A stretch of 21,430 nt of DNA from OLB19 sp964624165 (GCA_964624165.1 CAZUWG010000011.1:1-21430), one strand, 5' to 3'. Shown: positions 1 through 6,811, counted from the first letter of the stretch. The notes: generated by a model not told the origin, from the letters alone. Numbers and translations are program-made.

Positions 1-175
1 CTGCCCGCCTCCGCCGGCGACGCCGGGGGCGCCATCGGTGCCGCCATGGTCGTGGGGGGGGGCCCCCGCGCCCCCCCCCTCGGGAAGGGACACACCCCAG
101 ACGGCCCCCCCGCCGGGGCCCCCCCCGCCGGGGGGGGCGGGCGGGGACAACGACCCCCCCCCCCCACCACCTTCC
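1..175. other. GC-rich homopolymer stretch, probable low-quality contig end
   Basis: This stretch is almost only G and C and is full of G and C runs of 6 to 10 bases. It carries no open reading frame and no recognisable RNA. Composition changes abruptly to the roughly 45-50% GC of the neighbouring gene at about position 175. I see no biological signal in it. It looks like error-rich or chimeric sequence at an assembly edge, although a real GC-rich element cannot be excluded. Confidence 0.6.
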
Positions 176-228
176 CTTTGCCCTGTACTGCCAGTGACGT
201 ATACTAAAGAGCGTTAATTGTAAAAGTA

Positions 229-234
229 TAGAAT
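229..234 (+). promoter_or_regulatory. -10 box (TAGAAT) of the malic enzyme gene
   Basis: TAGAAT lies seven bases before the ATG at 242, within an AT-rich run. No Shine-Dalgarno sequence lies between it and the start. The spacing predicts a leaderless or nearly leaderless transcript. No clear -35 box is visible. Confidence 0.5.
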
Positions 235-241
235 ACATAAT

Positions 242-1414
242 ATGGCTACCCTCCGACCAAAGAAAAAAGACTACGATACGCTCGCGCTTGCTCTCCACAA
301 AAGACATCGCGGAAAACTCTCTGTAGAGAGTAAGGTTTCACTCAAGAGTAAAGATGATCTCAGTGTCGCCTATACGCCAGGAGTGGGCGCTGTGTCACTT
401 CATGTAGCAAAGAAACCAGAAGCAGCCTACACCCACACCATGAAAGGCAATATGGTGGCGGTAGTCTCTGATGGGTCAGCGGTACTCGGACTTGGTGATA
501 TTGGTCCACTTGGGGCGTTGCCGGTCATGGAGGGGAAGGCGGCACTTTTTAAGGAAAAGGCAGGGGTTGATGCGTTTCCGATTGTGCTCGATGTCCATAG
601 TGTTGAAGATATTATAAGAGTAGTAAAAGCAATAGCGCCTGGCTTTGGAGGTATCAATCTCGAAGATATCGCTGCGCCGCAGTGTTTTGAAATTGAAGCT
701 CGACTTAAAGCAGAGCTCGATATACCGGTCTTTCATGATGATCAGCATGGTACAGCGGTCGTTGTATTGGCAGGCCTTATCAACGCTGCTAAGGTGGTAA
801 AAAAGCCACTTGCCAGCCTCAAGGTGGTCGTTGTCGGAGCTGGCGCAGCTGGGAAGGCAATCACCGACCTCCTTATTCTTGCTGGTCTTAAAGAAGTGAT
901 TGTGGTCGATCGTCATGGAGCGATTGTAAAAGGCCGAAAGGATCTCAAAGGCTACAAAAAAGCTCTCGCTGAGCGTACCAATCCTCATCATATAAAGGGT
1001 GAGTTACTGCAAGCAGTGGCTGAAGCGGACGCTGTGATTGGCGTCTCGGGGCCGGGTAGTATTTCTCGCCATCATGTAGAAGTGATGGCCGAGCAAGCAA
1101 TTGTCTTTGCGCTTGCCAACCCAGTCCCTGAGATCCAGCCGCACGACGCTAAGCGTGCTGGAGCAGCTGTCATCGCGACGGGGCGGAGTGATTTCCCAAA
1201 CCAAATCAACAACGCGCTGGTCTTTCCAGGTCTCTTCCGCGGCGCACTTGATAAGCGAGTGCGTGACATCACTGATGACATGAAGCTTGAAGCGGCGCGC
1301 ATTCTGGCGGGTATGGTCAAGAAGCCGACGAGCGATATGATTATCCCGCATATTAGCGAACCGACGCTCGTCAAGAAGATGGCCGGCGCCGTGAAAGCTA
1401 AAAAACGCCGATAA
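242..1414 (+). CDS. NAD(P)-dependent malic enzyme (malate dehydrogenase, decarboxylating)
   Basis: Cytosolic enzyme that oxidatively decarboxylates malate to pyruvate and CO2 with reduction of NAD or NADP. The 390-residue length matches the short bacterial form made only of the malic N-terminal and NAD-binding domains, without a phosphotransacetylase tail. Visible family motifs are YTPGVG near residue 44 (catalytic Tyr), MEGKA near 96-100 (catalytic Lys), GINLEDI near 138 (metal-binding Glu/Asp), FHDDQHGTA near 164, and the Rossmann fold VGAGAAGKAI near 198. ALANPVPEI follows near 288. The start is the ATG just after a -10-like box. Cofactor preference cannot be read from the sequence, so I do not choose between maeA and maeB-type names. 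It stands alone; a small hairpin and a new promoter separate it from the next gene. Confidence 0.93.
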   Translation: MATLRPKKKDYDTLALALHKRHRGKLSVESKVSLKSKDDLSVAYTPGVGAVSLHVAKKPEAAYTHTMKGNMVAVVSDGSAVLGLGDIGPLGALPVMEGKAALFKEKAGVDAFPIVLDVHSVEDIIRVVKAIAPGFGGINLEDIAAPQCFEIEARLKAELDIPVFHDDQHGTAVVVLAGLINAAKVVKKPLASLKVVVVGAGAAGKAITDLLILAGLKEVIVVDRHGAIVKGRKDLKGYKKALAERTNPHHIKGELLQAVAEADAVIGVSGPGSISRHHVEVMAEQAIVFALANPVPEIQPHDAKRAGAAVIATGRSDFPNQINNALVFPGLFRGALDKRVRDITDDMKLEAARILAGMVKKPTSDMIIPHISEPTLVKKMAGAVKAKKRR

Positions 1415-1446
1415 TACATTTTATATATTCTTTTAAAATGACTAGG

Positions 1447-1462
1447 TCGCTCGTATGAGCGA
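1447..1462 (+). other. Small hairpin after the malic enzyme gene
   Basis: TCGCTC and GAGCGA form a perfect six-base stem with a GTAT loop, 33 bases after the stop codon. No strong T tract follows, so it is at best a weak terminator or an mRNA 3' structure. Confidence 0.3.
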
Positions 1463-1552
1463 GGTATTTACTTTGTGCCCTCACCTTAAGTGCGGCGCTA
1501 GGGACTGTCTAGCCCTATATTTAGAGGTAGAATGTAAATTTCTATGTTAGTA

Positions 1553-1558
1553 TATTAT
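1553..1558 (+). promoter_or_regulatory. -10 box (TATTAT) of the DUF2238-like gene
   Basis: TATTAT ends eight bases before the ATG at 1567, with no ribosome binding site between. This is the same leaderless-type spacing as at other genes in the window. Confidence 0.45.
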
Positions 1559-1566
1559 GCAACATT

Positions 1567-2274
1567 ATGTCATTTTCGACAATATTTAACTATATCTCTA
1601 AAAACCGTGAAAGTCTGATTATTTTATCCATTCGGATATTTTTAGCTTTGGCGGTGGTTGGAAGCATCTATGAGCAAAATTGGCTTGCCGTGTTTGTGAG
1701 CGCACTCGCACTTTCTTTGAGCGCTATTCCTGAGTTGGTTCGCAAGCAATACAATGTTACCTTGCCGTACTCCTTTCAGATGTTTATCATCGTCTTTATT
1801 TTTGCAGCCCTGTTTTTAGGTGAGATGCAGAGTTTTTATGAAAAGTTTTGGTGGTGGGATTCATTACTACATCTTTTCTCAGGGATAGCTTTAGGATTTA
1901 GCGGGTTTCTCATTGTCTATATTTTAGAAAAAACCGAGCGCTTTTCTAGTAGTCCATTTTTATTATCAGTACTGGCTTTTTGCTTTGCGCTTGCTATCGG
2001 TGCGCTGTGGGAAATAGTCGAGTTTACGATAGACAGTATATTTGGACTTGATATGCAAAAGTCTAGAAACCTATGTGTACACGCGATTGCCGCCTGTGAT
2101 ACCCGTTTAGGAGTGATTGATGTGATGCGCGATCTTATTTTGGATGCACTGGGAGCTCTCTACGCAGTGATTGTGGGTTATCTCTTTCTTACGAAACGCC
2201 ACGTGACGGTCTTTAAGCGACTAGTGCACGACTTTGAACAAAAAAATATTCATCTCTTCAAAAAAACAAAGTAA
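1567..2274 (+). CDS. DUF2238 / YjdF-like integral membrane protein
   Basis: A 235-residue protein with about six hydrophobic segments, so an inner-membrane protein. The central stretch WWDSLLHLFSGIALG (near residues 96-110), the helix containing GALWEIVEF (near 139-147) and the late D-x-x-x-D-x-L-G-A pattern (DLILDALGA) match the layout of the DUF2238/YjdF family. Its function is unknown. The conserved His, Glu and Asp in membrane segments hint at a transport or metal role, but that is inference. The gene is monocistronic: it has its own -10 box and is followed by about 170 bases without a gene. Confidence 0.7.
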   Translation: MSFSTIFNYISKNRESLIILSIRIFLALAVVGSIYEQNWLAVFVSALALSLSAIPELVRKQYNVTLPYSFQMFIIVFIFAALFLGEMQSFYEKFWWWDSLLHLFSGIALGFSGFLIVYILEKTERFSSSPFLLSVLAFCFALAIGALWEIVEFTIDSIFGLDMQKSRNLCVHAIAACDTRLGVIDVMRDLILDALGALYAVIVGYLFLTKRHVTVFKRLVHDFEQKNIHLFKKTK

Positions 2275-2445
2275 CGGCCAGCATTACTGCAGAGAGATTT
2301 GGCGCTTTATGCAAATGCGGCCCGGGATGTGTATTTGCGGTGGTCTTGAGTTAGAATCGGGGTCAGCTAAAGTGGGCTTAACCGATTTGGTTATTTTCAG
2401 ATTCTGATTCGACAGTGTCTCGAGCAGTCATTCTGTTATAGACAA
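2275..2445. other. Intergenic region with weak inverted repeats
   Basis: No gene is visible. It contains short inverted repeats, including GCAAAT...ATTTGC around 2310-2340, AATCGG...CCGATT around 2356-2390, and an AGAATC/GATTCT pair. No classical terminator with a T run is present for either converging gene, so these structures may serve as transcript ends. Confidence 0.3.
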
Positions 2446-2935
2446 TTAATCTTTCTTTTCATTAAAGATCATTTTAGTTTTGTCGTATAGCTCCTGGTTG
2501 AGAGACCTTAGTGAGTCAATCAATTTATCGCCAAGCTCTATGTCTCTCATTTTTGGTAATTCTTTATCAAATATAAAATGACTCAGGTTATTTCTTCTTT
2601 TTTTAAATAAATCTAGTTCTTTATGGAGTTCTGGAAAGAACATCTTATAGATATTAATTAAGTCACCTAAGGTAGTTGAACCGTTTTTTTTTATACTCCA
2701 AATCGAAGTATTCATTATTATTTAAACTCTGATATTGAATAAGCAAAAGCTTATGTTCTAATATGAGCGATAGCCAAATTTCGACAATGGGCACCTGAAG
2801 AAGACAAGCCTCAAGAGCGTTATTAGTGGCTTTGTAAGCTGAATACCTTATACAAATTTCATCCACTCTCTTCATCTTCTCTTCTGAGACAGTGTCTAAA
2901 TACTTTTCTAATCTAGTTAATATTTTTTCCGTCAT
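2446..2935 (-). pseudogene. HEPN-motif protein gene split by a frameshift at an A9 tract
   Basis: Two overlapping minus-strand frames (2935-2663 and 2715-2446) join into one protein of about 162 residues if one A is removed from the nine-A run at 2688-2696. Restored, the reading passes from ...DLEYKK straight into NGSTTLGDL... without a stop. The mainly helical product carries RNNLSH near residues 114-119, the R-N-x3-H form of the HEPN ribonuclease motif, following FKKR. HEPN proteins are often RNase toxins or antiphage effectors; that role here is inference. The gene is much richer in AT than its neighbours and lies next to a tRNA gene, which suggests horizontal gain. A TACATT box lies five bases before the ATG. 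The break may be a sequencing error, a true mutation, or a slippage or phase-variation switch. Confidence 0.6.
2688..2696 (-). other. A9 slippery homopolymer in the HEPN-like gene
   Basis: On the coding strand TAT is followed by nine A and then CGG. The frame as given stops soon after at TGA, whereas eight A would continue into the long downstream frame. Tracts of this length are prone to polymerase slippage in replication and transcription, and to miscounting by sequencers. Confidence 0.7.
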
Positions 2936-2991
2936 TTTAAAATGTAACTAAGTTAACACGCAACATAGTGTCTCGTGCTAGCTCTAAGATG

Positions 2992-3078
2992 CGGAGAGTA
3001 TGGGATTCGAACCCATGAGGGCTTTTAGACCCTACCTCGTTAGCAGTGAGGCGCTTTCGACCACTCAGCCAACTCTCC
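2992..3078 (-). tRNA. tRNA-Ser (anticodon GCT)
   Basis: Read on the minus strand, the 87-base gene starts GGAGAGT and ends ACTCTCC plus discriminator G, giving a full seven-pair acceptor stem. The D arm, a CTGCTAA anticodon loop (GCT), a long variable arm with a GGG/CCC stem and a TTCGAAT T-loop are all present, as expected for class II tRNA-Ser. Pair 31-39 of the anticodon stem is an A-C mismatch. CCA is not encoded. The 5' 18 bases of the gene plus 27 bases of its leader are repeated exactly at 3166-3210. Confidence 0.95.
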
Positions 3079-3105
3079 ATTATTATTCTATTTTGAGTTG
3101 GCTTT
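3061..3105. repeat. Direct repeat copy 1, overlapping the tRNA-Ser 5' end
   Basis: These 45 bases are identical to 3166-3210 and begin 105 bases before that copy. The repeat covers the first 18 bases of tRNA-Ser and 27 bases upstream of it. Within it AGCCAACTC (3067-3075) and GAGTTGGCT (3095-3103) form a perfect nine-base inverted repeat, so the tRNA leader is complementary to the tRNA 5' end. Confidence 0.9.
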
Positions 3106-3165
3106 TGGTCGACAAGTCGTCCACCTCGCGCTGCTCGGATTCAAAATGCTCCCAGCATTTCTCAT

Positions 3166-3210
3166 CCACTCAGCCAACTCTCCATTATTATTCTATTTTG
3201 AGTTGGCTTT
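3166..3210. repeat. Direct repeat copy 2, truncated tRNA-Ser 5' fragment
   Basis: Exact copy of 3061-3105. On the minus strand it holds GGAGAGTTGGCTGAGTGG, the tRNA-Ser acceptor and start of the D arm, and then diverges into about 60 bases unrelated to tRNA. It therefore cannot form a tRNA. The same nine-base inverted repeat is present (3172-3180 with 3200-3208). It looks like the remnant of a tandem duplication or an insertion at the tRNA gene. Confidence 0.88.
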
Positions 3211-3250
3211 AAGTCGGGATATAGACCTTGGCCAGCTCGCTGTGGGGTGA

Positions 3251-3286
3251 GCGCGATTTTTTGAGTTTTCACTCAAAAAATCGCGC
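3251..3286. terminator. Long perfect hairpin downstream of comF
   Basis: GCGCGATTTTTTGAGT and its exact complement form a 16-base stem with a TTTC loop. It lies 43 bases beyond the comF stop on the minus strand and before the tRNA-Ser region. The T6/A6 tracts are inside the stem rather than after it, so it is not a textbook intrinsic terminator, but its position suggests a 3' end or a barrier between transcription units. Confidence 0.5.
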
Positions 3287-3328
3287 GTCGGGAGACAGAA
3301 TACCATAGTTGCTGCGCTCGTGCTACCG

Positions 3329-3982
3329 CTAATGCGCGAGCGCGATACACTCGATGTTGGTAAAGGTGGCGGCGCGAAGCGCCGCCACCGCCTCCTTCAA
3401 AGTCGCGCCCGTCGTGCTTACGTCATCGATGAGGATGATCAAGGTCGAGCGGTCAATCTCCTTTAAAAGGTCTACATCTACCGCGAAGGCGCCGGCGAGG
3501 TTTGTTAGGCGTGCTGCGCGGTCAAGATTTGTCTGAGGCGGGGTGTGTCTGGTGCGTAAAAGAAGTGGTGTAGGGGTGTAGCCCGCGGCTTTGATGATCT
3601 CCGTGACTTGATTGTAGCCGCGTTCGCGCGCCCGACGCGAGGAAAGCGGAATAGGGACAACCAGGGTATTTTTAGGCAGGGAGGTCGCGTGCGCCGCCCT
3701 GAAGCGATTATTTTTACTGTCGTTTGATGTTGTTAAAAAGAGTTTGAGGGCTGTGCCTAGTAGCAGGTAAGCTTTTTTGTGATGATGAAACTTTGCCTCA
3801 TGTACCAGAGCTTTTACCAAAGGTGCTTGATAGGGAAGAAGAATGTAAGTGCCATCCACAAAGCGCACCGAGACTAGTTTAAGCAATTGTGCTTTAGTAG
3901 CAGTGCGCACCAAAAGCGTTTCTTCTCGCGGGGGAAAGATGATATCAAAGAGCGCCTGGAGATAACGCAGGTATACACCCAT
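3329..3982 (-). CDS. comF: ComF-family phosphoribosyltransferase-like protein
   Basis: About 217 residues from the ATG at 3982. In-frame GTG codons at 3988 and 3997 are alternative starts. The C-terminal half has the type I phosphoribosyltransferase signature: VVPIPLSSRRARERGYNQ and then LIILIDDVSTTGATL, the PRPP-binding loop. ComF proteins are cytosolic factors needed for natural transformation, acting after DNA uptake with ComEC and the ComFA helicase. The N-terminal zinc ribbon with its CxxC pairs seen in most ComF proteins is absent here; the region after FPP has no cysteine. The gene is divergent from pilM, starting only about 33 bases away, so the two promoters probably overlap and regulation may be shared. 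The pairing with a pilus locus fits a competence role, which is inference. Confidence 0.85.
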   Translation of the reverse strand: MGVYLRYLQALFDIIFPPREETLLVRTATKAQLLKLVSVRFVDGTYILLPYQAPLVKALVHEAKFHHHKKAYLLLGTALKLFLTTSNDSKNNRFRAAHATSLPKNTLVVPIPLSSRRARERGYNQVTEIIKAAGYTPTPLLLRTRHTPPQTNLDRAARLTNLAGAFAVDVDLLKEIDRSTLIILIDDVSTTGATLKEAVAALRAATFTNIECIALAH

Positions 3983-3992
3983 AGACACATGG

Positions 3993-3998
3993 TACACT
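3993..3998 (+). promoter_or_regulatory. Probable -10 box (TACACT) for pilM within the divergent comF/pilM region
   Basis: TACACT lies 17 bases before the pilM ATG and would give a leader of about ten bases. It overlaps the region where comF begins on the other strand. No Shine-Dalgarno sequence is present. Confidence 0.4.
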
Positions 3999-4015
3999 AT
4001 TGGTGTTAGTTAGCT

Positions 4016-5068
4016 ATGGCATTTTCGTTTAAGCAATTGTTCTCTTTTTCCTCCTCGGACCGGCAAGGTTCGGTGGTGGGAATTGATATTGGCAGCTCCT
4101 CTGTGAAGGTGGTGGAGATTTCTCTTGAGCACGAGATCCCTGAACTCAAAACCTACGGCGAGCTTCAGCTCGGTCCGTATTTTAATAAACCAATCGGCGA
4201 AGCTGTACCGTTTGATCTTGAAAAGCACACTACCGCCTTGATCGATGTGTTGCGTGAAGCTGGGGTGAGTGCCGAGCGAGCGGTCTTGAGTATGCCGTTA
4301 TGGTCTAGCTTTGTAGCCACGCCCATACTTGAGCTTGGGAAGGAGGAGACCGTTGACGAACGTATCCCAGTTTTGGCCAAAAAATATGTACCAGTGGCTC
4401 TAAGTGAGGTGGAGCTTGACTGGGCCGAGATTCCAAAGACAGACACTCATCCCGGAGAGCTATTTCTGGTTGCAATGCAAAAAAATGTCGTCACCAATTT
4501 CCAGAGTCTGATGGAGCGGGCCACTATAAAAGAGCATGCAGCAGAGCTCGAAGTCTTCAGTAGTCTGCGCGCCGCAGATGCCAAAGAAGATTCCTACGCA
4601 ATCCTCGATATCGGCGCGAGCATGACCAAGCTCTACATCATCAAAGACGGTGCGGTTGAGCGTCTCCATCGTATTGCAGTCGGAGGAAAAACCATCACCA
4701 AGCGTCTTGAAGAGCGATTTGAATCTTTTGAAGCTGCAGAGGAAGCGAAGCGAACTGGCGAAATAGAAAAAGAAGCACTCATGCAAGCTACCGCTCTCAC
4801 CCTTACTCCGGTCTTTCAGGAGTGTAAGCGAGTACTTGATAAATACAACGCACTCAAAAGTGCAAACATCACTACCATCTCTCTATGCGGCGGAGTGGCT
4901 GCCACGCCCGGGATTGATGCTATGGTGCGTGATATTTTCCAAAAGCAAGTAGCGTACGCCAAGCCATTTTCACTTATCCAGCACCCATCTTTTATGGAAG
5001 ATTTATTGACCGAGCTTGGTCCGGTCTTTTCGGTGAGTCTAGGTGCAGCGTTGCGTTTTGTTGAGTAA
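4016..5068 (+). CDS. pilM: Type IV pilus assembly ATPase-like protein PilM
   Basis: Cytosolic actin-like protein that binds the short N-terminal tail of PilN and links the inner-membrane alignment complex to the motors. At 350 residues it has the usual length. The phosphate-1 motif VGIDIGSSSVKVVEI lies near residues 21-35, a second ATPase-fold segment AILDIGASMTKLYII lies in the middle, and the late LCGGVAATPGIDAMV motif completes the fold. A short gap of about 56 bases, with its own -10-like box, precedes pilN. It opens the T4P block. Confidence 0.92.
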   Translation: MAFSFKQLFSFSSSDRQGSVVGIDIGSSSVKVVEISLEHEIPELKTYGELQLGPYFNKPIGEAVPFDLEKHTTALIDVLREAGVSAERAVLSMPLWSSFVATPILELGKEETVDERIPVLAKKYVPVALSEVELDWAEIPKTDTHPGELFLVAMQKNVVTNFQSLMERATIKEHAAELEVFSSLRAADAKEDSYAILDIGASMTKLYIIKDGAVERLHRIAVGGKTITKRLEERFESFEAAEEAKRTGEIEKEALMQATALTLTPVFQECKRVLDKYNALKSANITTISLCGGVAATPGIDAMVRDIFQKQVAYAKPFSLIQHPSFMEDLLTELGPVFSVSLGAALRFVE

Positions 5069-5110
5069 GACTGTCCACAGTGTCTGCAAGTCAAGTGACT
5101 ATGAAAAGGC

Positions 5111-5116
5111 TATGAT
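5111..5116 (+). promoter_or_regulatory. -10 box (TATGAT) before pilN
   Basis: TATGAT ends eight bases before the pilN ATG at 5125. There is no ribosome binding site between them. It suggests an internal, leaderless promoter for pilN and the genes after it. Confidence 0.4.
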
Positions 5117-5124
5117 GTGTACAT

Positions 5125-5907
5125 ATGGTTAATACAGGATCCTTCATCCCTGAGAAGAAAGGAAAGACTGGCTTGGTGCGACGCAAGCGAAAAGTGTATG
5201 TACTTAATTACATCGCATACACTTTTTTCTTTGGCGCGGCACTGACTGTCGGAGGTTTATTTTTGTGGAGTGTGTATCTTAATTCACAGATTGAGGATCA
5301 ATCATCAGTCCTTGCCGCTGAGCGACAACGTTTTAGTCAAAGTGATATTGAGCGCGTGCGCGAGCTTGAAAAGCGCCTTGATCACACTGAAGCACTCTTG
5401 CGCGCTACACCGTTTGTGTCACAAATCCTGACCGCACTTGAAGACGCGACTCCTGTGAATGTGCAGATCGGGGCACTTTCTCTCACACAAACAGGCGCGG
5501 GCGCAGGACAGGCAAATAACAACTCATTTACCAATGTAGCTGCCTACAACAACTACAACTCATACACTGTCACTCTTGAAGGGACGACCGACTCTTTTGA
5601 TAAGCTCCTTTTCCAGCAAACAGCCCTGCGTGGCAATTCAATCCTTACTATGGCTGACGTGAGTCAGTTGGCATACAGTACAAATACCGCCAATGCCCAA
5701 CAGCAAAACCGCACAAACGGCCCGATTACGTTCAGTATTACGACCCAAGTGCCGTTTGGTGCGATTACAGATTTTCGTGGGGCAGCGCAGAATACGCCTG
5801 CAGCCGTAGATACTTTTATGAATGACGAACTTGATGCTTTGGATGACGAGGGCATCATTGAAGACGAAGTGCTCTTACTCGATGAGGATAATCAAGATAA
5901 CTTTTAG
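5125..5907 (+). CDS. pilN: Type IV pilus inner-membrane protein, PilN-like
   Basis: A bitopic inner-membrane protein of 260 residues. A basic cytoplasmic N-terminus is followed by one membrane helix at about residues 28-51, a coiled-coil-like stretch rich in Glu and Arg (about 55-90) and a periplasm-side domain. This layout and the position between pilM and pilO identify it as PilN. The N-terminal tail lacks a clear copy of the INLLP motif that PilM grips in proteobacteria, so the identification rests on topology and synteny. The C-terminus is long and strongly acidic (many Asp and Glu in the last 40 residues), which is unusual for PilN. It ends three bases before pilO. Confidence 0.75.
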   Translation: MVNTGSFIPEKKGKTGLVRRKRKVYVLNYIAYTFFFGAALTVGGLFLWSVYLNSQIEDQSSVLAAERQRFSQSDIERVRELEKRLDHTEALLRATPFVSQILTALEDATPVNVQIGALSLTQTGAGAGQANNNSFTNVAAYNNYNSYTVTLEGTTDSFDKLLFQQTALRGNSILTMADVSQLAYSTNTANAQQQNRTNGPITFSITTQVPFGAITDFRGAAQNTPAAVDTFMNDELDALDDEGIIEDEVLLLDEDNQDNF

Positions 5908-5910
5908 CCT

Positions 5911-6510
5911 ATGAATAGTCGAAGTCTCATTCTGGTAGCACTGATCTTGTTTTCCATTTTGGTCTTGGTGTTTTATGTGCAGCCGCGCATCGACGAATTG
6001 CGTATTAAAGAAGCAAGTTTGGCAGAGTTAAGAAACACAGTCTCTCAAACGACCGAGCTCAACAACCTTCTCGCCAGCCATCTTGCAAAGGTGGATAGTA
6101 TTAGAGGGGCTGACCTACAAAAAATTGAACGGTTCCTGCCACAAAACGTGAACATTGTATCAGCGGCCAGAGATATTGCAGGCGTGGCACTCGATAATGG
6201 TTTGGCAATAGAAGACCTTGTAGTAGATGAGCCAAAAGACACTACCACCCGTAATGGACAGGTGGATTCTGAAGAAGCCGGCTCATCTCTTGAATACCGG
6301 GTTGAGACGAGCACTATGACCTTCAAATTTACTGGTCCATACCAAGATATGAAAACCTTCCTGTCACAGCTTGAAACAAATATCTACCCTATCAAAATTA
6401 CCGAAATGAATATTGGTCCGCGTGATGAGAATACGCAAGAAGGAGGCGCCCCACGAACCGGATACGTACTGCAAATGACCGTTGAGCTTTATTCATTCAA
6501 TCTCATGTAA
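5911..6510 (+). CDS. pilO: Type IV pilus inner-membrane protein PilO
   Basis: 199 residues with a single N-terminal membrane helix at about 5-24, then a coiled-coil region (about 30-75) and an alpha/beta domain outside the membrane. This is the PilO layout; PilO pairs with PilN to form the alignment complex. The segment YQDMKTFLSQLETNIYPIKI followed by a hydrophobic strand resembles the ferredoxin-like core of the family. It follows pilN by three bases and precedes the short pilP by four, so the genes are probably co-transcribed and translationally coupled. There is no Shine-Dalgarno sequence. Confidence 0.8.
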   Translation: MNSRSLILVALILFSILVLVFYVQPRIDELRIKEASLAELRNTVSQTTELNNLLASHLAKVDSIRGADLQKIERFLPQNVNIVSAARDIAGVALDNGLAIEDLVVDEPKDTTTRNGQVDSEEAGSSLEYRVETSTMTFKFTGPYQDMKTFLSQLETNIYPIKITEMNIGPRDENTQEGGAPRTGYVLQMTVELYSFNLM

Positions 6511-6514
6511 TCCT

Positions 6515-6811
6515 ATGTCTACACTCATCAAAAATGTTCTCATATTCGGCGGACTCCTCCTTCTTGGGGTGTTTGGGTACTATCTATTTGTCCTTCAAGG
6601 AGATTCGGTCGCTTCAATTACATCAACCGATGTCGATATTGCGGCCGTGGCTGAGCGCGAGTCGTATTTACGTAGCTTGCGCGAGCTGCAGACCATCAAT
6701 CTAGACACCTCTGTTCTAAATGACGAGCGATTTATTCGTCTAGTTGATTATAGCGAACCGGTATCAGAAGCGCCTGTTGGGCGGCGAGATCCGTTTGCAA
6801 ATCCAAACTAA
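6515..6811 (+). CDS. pilP: Short PilP-like protein lacking the secretin-docking domain
   Basis: A 98-residue protein with an N-terminal membrane helix (about residues 7-26), a soluble linker, and a final stretch ending in VGRRDPFANPN. In PilP proteins the R-D-P-F motif comes just before the beta-sandwich domain that contacts the PilQ secretin; here the protein stops at the motif. It also has no lipobox cysteine. Position directly after pilO supports PilP identity. I infer that only the inner-membrane anchoring part remains, as fits a cell without an outer membrane. I chose the ATG at 6515 because an in-frame start at 6482 would overlap pilO and add a non-membrane extension. Confidence 0.65.
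   Translation: MSTLIKNVLIFGGLLLLGVFGYYLFVLQGDSVASITSTDVDIAAVAERESYLRSLRELQTINLDTSVLNDERFIRLVDYSEPVSEAPVGRRDPFANPN

Noticed and set aside
476..991. 171-residue minus-strand frame within the malic enzyme gene
   Set aside because: It lies fully opposite a clearly conserved enzyme and has no recognisable features.
3090..3165. Short minus-strand frame in the 60-base spacer between the tRNA-Ser repeats (about 25 codons)
   Set aside because: Two frames are open there, neither has a family resemblance I can name, and length alone does not support coding.
3000..3212. Plus-strand frame across the tRNA-Ser and its repeat
   Set aside because: It is a shadow of the tRNA-Ser gene and its duplicated leader; its repeated peptide only reflects the 45-base DNA repeat.
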